From Chloroflexota bacterium (GTDB taxonomy: Bacteria > Chloroflexota > Dehalococcoidia > DSTF01 > JACRBR01), in contig JAKAMA010000029.1 of NCBI GenBank assembly GCA_021813085.1, forward strand, positions 1 through 12,650: a stretch of DNA of 12,650 bases. The letters are read 5' to 3'. Both the position numbers and the translations under genes were made by a program. The notes under the pieces are model-generated. The model saw nothing but the letters and a program-made list of their open reading frames with translations, was not told where the DNA came from and did not search any database. This document shows positions 8,434 through 12,650 of this stretch, piece after piece. Numbering within the stretch: position 1 is the first letter of the stretch; the number at the start of each line of letters is the position of its first letter.

Positions 8434-9717
8434 CTAGAACGGCGCCTCCGCCGGCACTTTCGTCACGTCGCGACGGTCGAAGCCGGCCAGCGCGCATCGG
8501 TTGAGGTACTCCTCGCGCATCCGTACCCAGACGAGACGCACCGCCTCCATCCCTTTGTCCATCCCCTTCACGCCATCGCCCATGAGGACGGCGAGCGGCT
8601 CGATGATGAACGGATTGGTAAGGAAACCGGGGATGCCCAGCTCCGCGACTTCAGCGAGCGCGTGCATCTCGGCGAGTGCCTGCTCGTGCTCCGGGTGATG
8701 CTCGAGGAAGTACTTGAGGTGCATCGTCCCGTACGATACGTGGCGTGCTTCGTCCTGCATGCAGAGCCGGTAGATCTCTTTCTCCGTCTTGTTCTTCGCG
8801 AGGAACTCGCCTCCGCGGAAGATGTCGAGGACCAGCCCTTCGCCGAGGACGTGCATGAGGAAGGACCCCTGGATGTACGTCGGGGCGTGCAGGATCGTCC
8901 GCAGAAACAGCTCCGTGCCGCTGAGGCAGCGCATCAGGCCGCCGCCGTTCGCCAGCGCCCGCTTGCGGAAGACCTCGAGGTGACGCGCCTCGTCCATCGC
9001 CTGGGTGCAGAGGAACATCTTGACCTCGTGGAAGTGCTGGTTCATCTGCCACTGCCACTTCGCCGGGAAGTCCGCGGCGATCATCTCCACCTCGCTGAGG
9101 AAGGTGGCGATCTGGCACTGCGCCCGCTCCAGATCGTCGGGGAGCGGCTTGAGTTCGTCCCACGGAATGTCGCGCGTGGCGCTCCACTGGCGGCCGCACG
9201 CCTCCTCGTAGAGCGCCGACACGTTGTCGCTCCAGACTTGGTACTTCTGGTTGTAGACGTAGCCCATGTCCGGGACCTCCGGGTCGACGACGGCGCCGCG
9301 TGGCGCCATCGTGCGCAGCTCGGGCGCGTCATCGGGTTCGCCGGCGTACGCCTTGTTGATGTCCTGGAGCGTCAGACCGCGTTCGGCGTCACGCATCTTC
9401 GCCGTGATGCCCCAGTTTGGCCGCGGATCATGGAGCCACTCCAGGTCGTAGCGGCCCTTCTTCAGATTCTCGATGTACTCATGCTGCTGCTCGTTGAAGA
9501 TGTCTCCTTCGTTCCGTACGAACAGCGCCGCGCGCTGCAGCAGCTCGTGCGCCCGCTCCGGCGTCAGCCCCATGTCGAGGGCCACGCCCAATTGCTCCAC
9601 GCTGAAGCCCTTCGCGAGGGCCAGCTCGATCGTGTCGGCCGCCGCCTTCCGGGACGTCCATCCCTTGGCGACGGCCTTGTCCAGGAGTTCCTCAGGGATC
9701 GGACGTGCCTGGGTCAT
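8434..9717 (-). CDS. Ferritin-like diiron protein (probable oxygenase), 427 aa
   Basis: The carboxylate-bridged diiron motif set is complete in four helices. Glu211 (or Glu209) is in FLSEVEMIAADF, and Glu243-x-x-His246 is in MDEARHLEVF. Glu293 is in LGEGLVLDIF, and Glu323-x-x-His326 is in QDEARHVSYG. The E-(32)-ExxH-E-(30)-ExxH spacing is that of R2, AurF and related oxygenases rather than of ferritin, which is much shorter. An N-terminal helical region (residues 1-70) with two short repeat-like units, AKGWTSRKAAADTIELALAKGFS, precedes it. Start: tandem ATGs at 9720 and 9717; the second has AAAGGA at better spacing. It is first in a coupled minus-strand operon with the SCP2-like protein and a ferredoxin, opposite a PAS-LuxR gene. 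A lipid- or aromatic-directed O2-dependent oxidation is the likely chemistry; the substrate is unknown. It is not a ribonucleotide reductase subunit by context. Confidence 0.85.
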   Translation of the reverse strand: MTQARPIPEELLDKAVAKGWTSRKAAADTIELALAKGFSVEQLGVALDMGLTPERAHELLQRAALFVRNEGDIFNEQQHEYIENLKKGRYDLEWLHDPRPNWGITAKMRDAERGLTLQDINKAYAGEPDDAPELRTMAPRGAVVDPEVPDMGYVYNQKYQVWSDNVSALYEEACGRQWSATRDIPWDELKPLPDDLERAQCQIATFLSEVEMIAADFPAKWQWQMNQHFHEVKMFLCTQAMDEARHLEVFRKRALANGGGLMRCLSGTELFLRTILHAPTYIQGSFLMHVLGEGLVLDIFRGGEFLAKNKTEKEIYRLCMQDEARHVSYGTMHLKYFLEHHPEHEQALAEMHALAEVAELGIPGFLTNPFIIEPLAVLMGDGVKGMDKGMEAVRLVWVRMREEYLNRCALAGFDRRDVTKVPAEAPF

Positions 9718-9762
9718 CATGTCATCCTTTCGCACGCGGTCGGCGCGTGTCTACCTGTAACT

Positions 9763-9774
9763 TAGCGAACGCTA
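9763..9774. promoter_or_regulatory. Inverted repeat in diiron/PAS-LuxR intergenic region
   Basis: TAGCG-AA-CGCTA is a perfect 5-bp-arm dyad about 45 nt upstream of the diiron start. It overlaps a possible plus-strand -10, TAGAAT (9773-9778), that lacks a clear -35. A missing -35 is common at activator-dependent promoters, so this could be a LuxR-type or other regulator site. Identity of the binder is unknown. Confidence 0.45.
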
Positions 9775-9779
9775 GAATA

Positions 9780-9793
9780 ACCCCACATGGGGT
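9780..9793. promoter_or_regulatory. ACCCC/GGGGT dyad, CsoR-site-like
   Basis: ACCCC (9780-9784) and GGGGT (9789-9793) flank ACAT, with TAT continuing on one side only. The arms resemble the operator at 6138-6154, but the spacing is 4 rather than 5 and the flanks are only half matched. It lies between two divergent genes. A binding site for the CsoR-like protein or for the PAS-LuxR protein are both possible. Confidence 0.4.
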
Positions 9794-9869
9794 ATCTGCA
9801 TCATTTATCCCGTGACCCGTGGGCCAATCGGCACTGGTCGCGGGTTCGCCCGCGCGCGAAGCTCAACAC

Positions 9870-10526
9870 ATGAACGTCAAGGCGGAACCGATGGCGCTGC
9901 TGGCCGCCTTCACTCGCGCAGGCGACGGCGTCTACGCCGTCGACGGCCGCCAGCGTATCGTCTACTGGAGCAAGACTGCCGAGCGCCTGCTTGGCCATCG
10001 GGCGACGCAGGTCCTGGGACGGTACTGCTACGACGTCATCGCCGGCGGCGACCGCCGCGGCCACCCCTTCTGCCGCCAGAACTGTCCGGTCATTGAGTGC
10101 GCCCTCAAGGGCCGCGCGTCGGAGAGCTATGAGGTGCTCACGCGCACAGCGTCCGGGCAGGCGCGCTGGCTCAGCGTGAGCATCGTCGTCCTGCGCGGGC
10201 GAAGCCCGCAGTCGACGCTCACCGTCCACCTCATTCGAGACGTCACGGAGAAGCGGCGCGTGGAGGTGCGTGCCGAGCGCATCCTCGCCGCCGTCGCCTC
10301 GGCCAGCCCCGAGGCCGGCGAGGGCGTCGAGGCCATGCCGTTGACGCGGCGGGAGCTGGAGGTGCTGCAGTTACTCGCCTGCGGGTTGCCCAATGCCCAG
10401 ATCGCCGATGCGCTCGGCGTCAGCCCGACCACCGTCCGCAACCATATCGAGCACCTGCTCGGCAAACTCGGCGTCCATAGTAAGCTCGAAGCCGTCGTCT
10501 ACGCCGCACGCCATCACGTCGTGTGA
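9870..10526 (+). CDS. PAS-domain LuxR-type transcription regulator (218 aa)
   Basis: An N-terminal PAS domain (about residues 10-130) with the usual GVYAVDGRQRIVYWSKTAERLLG opening is joined by a short helix to a C-terminal LuxR helix-turn-helix (about 153-214: LTRRELEVLQLLACGLPNAQIADALGVS, then TVRNHIEHLLGKLGV). There is no phosphoacceptor receiver domain, so the PAS domain itself should sense the signal. It carries a Cys/His cluster, Cys53, His65, Cys68, Cys72 and Cys77 (GRYCYDV...HPFCRQNCPVIEC), suited to metal, Fe-S or disulfide sensing. Start choice: the frame is open from a GTG at 9819, but the ATG at 9870 matches the usual short lead into the PAS domain; the ribosome binding site is weak for both. 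It is divergent from the diiron operon, which it probably controls. Confidence 0.9.
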   Translation: MNVKAEPMALLAAFTRAGDGVYAVDGRQRIVYWSKTAERLLGHRATQVLGRYCYDVIAGGDRRGHPFCRQNCPVIECALKGRASESYEVLTRTASGQARWLSVSIVVLRGRSPQSTLTVHLIRDVTEKRRVEVRAERILAAVASASPEAGEGVEAMPLTRRELEVLQLLACGLPNAQIADALGVSPTTVRNHIEHLLGKLGVHSKLEAVVYAARHHVV

Positions 10527-10566
10527 TGCAGCTCAGCGCCGCGGCAAGACGGCCAAACACGCCGCG

Positions 10567-10754
10567 CCGCTCCCGCGGCTGCGATCATACTCTCCGGTAC
10601 CACGCCGTTCCAATCTCACCACGAACGGCCCGTCGCCTGTATCTCCCGCGCGCCTGTGCGCCCGCCCGCATGCAACAGACTTTCTTGCGCTGTCCGAGGA
10701 TCGAGGCAGGGGAGCAGAGGGGGTCAGAGGATATGCGCACGTATGGACGTGACG
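10567..10754 (+). repeat. Dispersed repeat of about 190 bp, copy 2
   Basis: Same orientation as copy 1 at 7365-7561. It begins 40 nt after the PAS-LuxR stop and ends just inside the first codons of the membrane protein. The shared 3' end, GGTCAGAGGATATGCGCACG (AG replaced by GG in copy 1), includes a Shine-Dalgarno-like AGAGG and the gene's ATG. This copy thus supplies the 5' leader and possibly the start codon of the gene. Confidence 0.85.
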
Positions 10755-11527
10755 TGCGGCATCGGCGCACGCTCGCCAGCGTCATCGAAGACGGCGTCTC
10801 CATCTTTCAGCAGGACGCGTCGGAGTACGCCTTCGCGGGGCTGATCGGGGCCTTCGCGGCGTGCCTCTCGACGCTGGTTCTGGTGTCGGCCGGCGGCACG
10901 CTGGGCGCGCTGCTGCTGCCGCTCGTCCTCATCGCGATCGCGGTCGTCACGCTCGCGACCGCCACCGAGGCGCTGCGCCGTGTGACGGACAACCTTGAGC
11001 CGTCGGCGGCGCAGTCCTTCGCGGCAGTGCTGCGCGGGCTGCCGGCGGTCCTGCTGCCGTGGGCGCCGCTCGCCATCGCGCTCGCGGCCGCGCTGGTGCT
11101 CGACGTGCGGGTGGGGCACTGGCTGCCGGCGTCCGAGCGGGGGCTCGTCGAAGTGCTGGTGGTCGTCGCGGCGCTGTACGCCGCGCTGGGGCGCGTGCTC
11201 GCCGTGCCCTCGCTCGTGATGCGCCGGTCAACGGCGCGAGAGGCGACGCAGGAGGGCCGCGTGCTGGCCGCGCGCGCGCTGCCGAAGGTCGCCGGCGCGT
11301 GGGGCATCTGCCTGGCGCCGGCGCTGCTCGTGTCTCTCATCCCGGCGCTGACGGGGTTCGGCGCCGTGTCGAGCGCGATCGCCGCGCTGGCGTTCGTCGG
11401 CACGATGCCGTTCGGGGCGATCGTGAACGCGCTGCTGTTCTTCGATGCGGTCCCGGACGGCGGGGCGGCGGCGGGCGCGCAGGCGACGATGGCGCGGCGG
11501 ACGGCCGGGCTACGGCAGGTGCGGTAG
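10733..11527 (+). CDS. Polytopic membrane protein of unknown function (264 aa)
   Basis: I do not recognise the family. The protein has a basic N-terminus (MRTYGRDVRHRRT), an amphipathic stretch (IEDGVSIFQQDASEYAF) and about six hydrophobic segments at residues 33-53, 57-78, 104-124, 138-160, 187-207 and 211-237. The loop after segment 2 (RRVTDNLEPSAAQSF) and that after segment 4 (MRRSTAREATQEGRVLAAR) are charged and probably cytoplasmic. The tail is short and basic. This layout, with a repeated helix-pair feel and no catalytic motif, fits an integral membrane scaffold or permease-like protein. The ATG has AGAGG 3 nt upstream but lies inside a dispersed repeat, so the native start may instead be the GTG at 10754. 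It is convergent with the atp genes. Confidence 0.72.
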   Translation: MRTYGRDVRHRRTLASVIEDGVSIFQQDASEYAFAGLIGAFAACLSTLVLVSAGGTLGALLLPLVLIAIAVVTLATATEALRRVTDNLEPSAAQSFAAVLRGLPAVLLPWAPLAIALAAALVLDVRVGHWLPASERGLVEVLVVVAALYAALGRVLAVPSLVMRRSTAREATQEGRVLAARALPKVAGAWGICLAPALLVSLIPALTGFGAVSSAIAALAFVGTMPFGAIVNALLFFDAVPDGGAAAGAQATMARRTAGLRQVR

Positions 11528-11589
11528 GGGCGGTGGCGGTGCGTCGTGCCGTGTGGCGACGACGAGGGCGCGGCAAGCGGCGCCCCTAC
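11524..11589. terminator. Long-range inverted repeat after the membrane protein gene
   Basis: GTAGGGGCG (11524-11532, containing the TAG stop) is exactly complementary to CGCCCCTAC (11581-11589), 48 nt apart. The intervening sequence is itself GC-rich and can fold. It may end the plus-strand transcript; such GGGGCG/CGCCCC arms look like the other intergenic palindromes here. No U-tract follows. Confidence 0.45.
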
Positions 11590-11655
11590 GTGTGGTGATG
11601 GGGCCGGCTGCGCGAGACATGGCGCCGTGCGCGAGGCGCGAGAGGCACGCACCGA

Positions 11656-11675
11656 CGCGGGCTGAACAGCCCGCG
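11656..11675. repeat. Hairpin between convergent genes
   Basis: CGCGGGCT (11656-11663), loop GAAC, AGCCCGCG (11668-11675): a perfect 8-bp stem. It is followed by CCACGAAGGGCGGC, which recalls the CCACGAGCGGGCGGC start of the 30-nt repeat, so it may belong to the same palindromic family. Confidence 0.55.
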
Positions 11676-11695
11676 CCACGAAGGGCGGCGCGACG

Positions 11696-11716
11696 GAGGA
11701 CCGCGACGCGGTCTTC
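11696..11716 (-). terminator. Hairpin directly after atpC
   Basis: GAGGACCGC (11696-11704), loop GAC, GCGGTCTTC (11708-11716) form a 9-bp stem with one mismatched pair (A-C as read on the minus strand, G-T on the plus), abutting the atpC stop codon. On the minus strand it would end the atp operon transcript. There is no T-run, so it could instead protect the mRNA 3' end. Confidence 0.5.
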
Positions 11717-12145
11717 TCAGGCCGGGCGGTCGGGGCGACGGCGGCGGCGCAGCTCGGCGATGCGCAGGCGGATCAGGGCGCGCTGGAGCGCGGCCTGCGC
11801 GGCAGCCAGGTCTTCGATGCTCTCGCGGCGCTCGATGGCGAGGCGCGCCCGCTCCCGCGCCTGCTCCGCGCGCTGCACGTCGATCTCCTCCGCCCGCTCG
11901 GCGGCGTCGGCGAGCACGACGACGCGGTTGTCGAGCACCTCGAAGAAGCCGCCGGTGACGGCGAAGGGGTGCTCCTCGTTGCCGCGCTTCAGCACGAGCT
12001 CGCCCGGCGCCAGCATCGTCATGAAGGCGGCGTGCTGGGGCAGGACGGCGAGCTGGCCCTCGATGCCGGGCGCGATCACCTCATCGATGCCCTCTTCGTG
12101 GAGCACGGTCTTCTCGACGGTGACGATATCGACGGTGAGCGGCAT
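11717..12145 (-). CDS. atpC: ATP synthase F1 epsilon subunit
   Basis: A 142-residue epsilon subunit of the F1 central stalk, which couples the gamma subunit to the c-ring and can inhibit ATP hydrolysis. The N-terminal beta-sandwich (about residues 1-88) has the characteristic PGIEGQLAVLPQHAAFMTMLAPGEL segment and VTGGFFEVLDNRVVVLAD. The C-terminal helical hairpin (about 89-135) is Arg- and Ala-rich (RERARLAIERRES...ALQRALIRLRIAEL). It ends in an RRRRRPDRPA tail, somewhat more basic than usual. AAGG lies about 9 nt before the ATG. It is the last gene of the operon, 74 nt after atpD, with a heptad tandem repeat in the gap and a hairpin directly after the stop. Confidence 0.95.
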   Translation of the reverse strand: MPLTVDIVTVEKTVLHEEGIDEVIAPGIEGQLAVLPQHAAFMTMLAPGELVLKRGNEEHPFAVTGGFFEVLDNRVVVLADAAERAEEIDVQRAEQARERARLAIERRESIEDLAAAQAALQRALIRLRIAELRRRRRPDRPA

Positions 12146-12160
12146 GGCGTGGGCCTTCAG

Positions 12161-12192
12161 AACCTGGAACCTGGAACCTGGAACCTAGAACC
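12161..12192. repeat. Heptameric tandem repeat (AACCTGG) between atpD and atpC
   Basis: AACCTGG at 12161, 12168 and 12175, AACCTAG at 12182, then a partial AACC: about 4.6 units of exactly 7 nt. It lies in the atpD-atpC gap, just upstream of the atpC ribosome binding site. It is of the same flavour as the G-rich heptads at 4564-4599. Confidence 0.85.
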
Positions 12193-12219
12193 GATACAGA
12201 ACATCGCGTACACCCCGCT

Positions 12220-12650
<431 letters not shown>

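Noticed and set aside
8434..9717. Diiron protein considered as ribonucleotide reductase R2 or as ferritin
   Set aside because: No NrdA-like partner is adjacent and the neighbours are lipid-carrier and ferredoxin genes; at 427 residues it is far longer than ferritin.
8407..9765. Long plus-strand open frame of about 450 codons opposite the diiron gene
   Set aside because: It is the antisense shadow of a GC-rich gene: His/Arg/Val/Leu-rich, with no motifs, no ribosome binding site and full overlap with a protein that has complete diiron ligands.
10523..10732. N-terminal extension of the membrane protein from 10523
   Set aside because: It would translate the dispersed repeat and overlap the PAS-LuxR stop; the sequence is Arg/Cys-rich and lacks a ribosome binding site.
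12161..12192. Tandem repeat considered as a CRISPR array
   Set aside because: Units are 7 nt with no spacers; no cas genes are present.

Overview
The window is GC-rich bacterial chromosome, carrying housekeeping genes at both ends and a set of redox and accessory genes between them. Codon third positions are strongly G/C. The RNA polymerase beta' sequence, the F1 ATPase beta/epsilon pair, the small CxH/CxxC protein and the many GC-rich palindromic intergenic repeats suggest a Chloroflexota-like organism. That placement is an inference from general resemblance; no search was run. I see no transposase, integrase, CRISPR array, rRNA or tRNA.

Layout. (1) 1-3010: the 3' two-thirds or so of rpoC (plus strand), ending in a strong hairpin terminator. 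(2) 3091-3453: a monocistronic small zinc-ribbon-like gene. (3) 3476-6043, minus strand: thioredoxin (trxA), thioredoxin reductase (trxB) and, further downstream, a GAF plus degenerate GGDEF protein. (4) 6110-6517: a divergent promoter region with a CsoR-type operator, then a csoR-like repressor gene on the plus strand. (5) 6627-7310, minus: an SGNH/GDSL lipoprotein hydrolase. (6) 7311-7646: a gene-free stretch holding copy 1 of a dispersed repeat of about 190 bp. (7) 7647-9717, minus: an apparent operon of a ferritin-like diiron protein, an SCP2-like lipid-carrier protein and a 2[4Fe-4S] ferredoxin. A PAS-LuxR regulator (9870-10526, plus) is transcribed divergently from it, with two dyads in the shared intergenic region. 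(8) 10567-11527: repeat copy 2, which runs into the start of a six-TM membrane protein of unknown function. (9) 11717-12650, minus: atpC and the 3' end of atpD, closing an ATP synthase operon.

How the parts fit. The CsoR-like protein has the complete Cys-His-Cys Cu(I) ligand set. A perfect ATACCC/GGGTAT dyad lies just downstream of its own -10 and inside the spacer of a facing promoter that would drive trxA-trxB. This suggests that thioredoxin is induced together with the repressor under copper (or thiol) stress. The most novel-looking unit is the diiron/SCP2-like/ferredoxin operon with its Cys-rich PAS-LuxR regulator. The simplest reading is a ferredoxin-fed diiron oxygenase acting on a lipidic substrate handled by the SCP2-like protein, under redox- or ligand-sensing control. 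The substrate cannot be read from sequence. A dyad resembling the CsoR site lies in this second divergent region as well.
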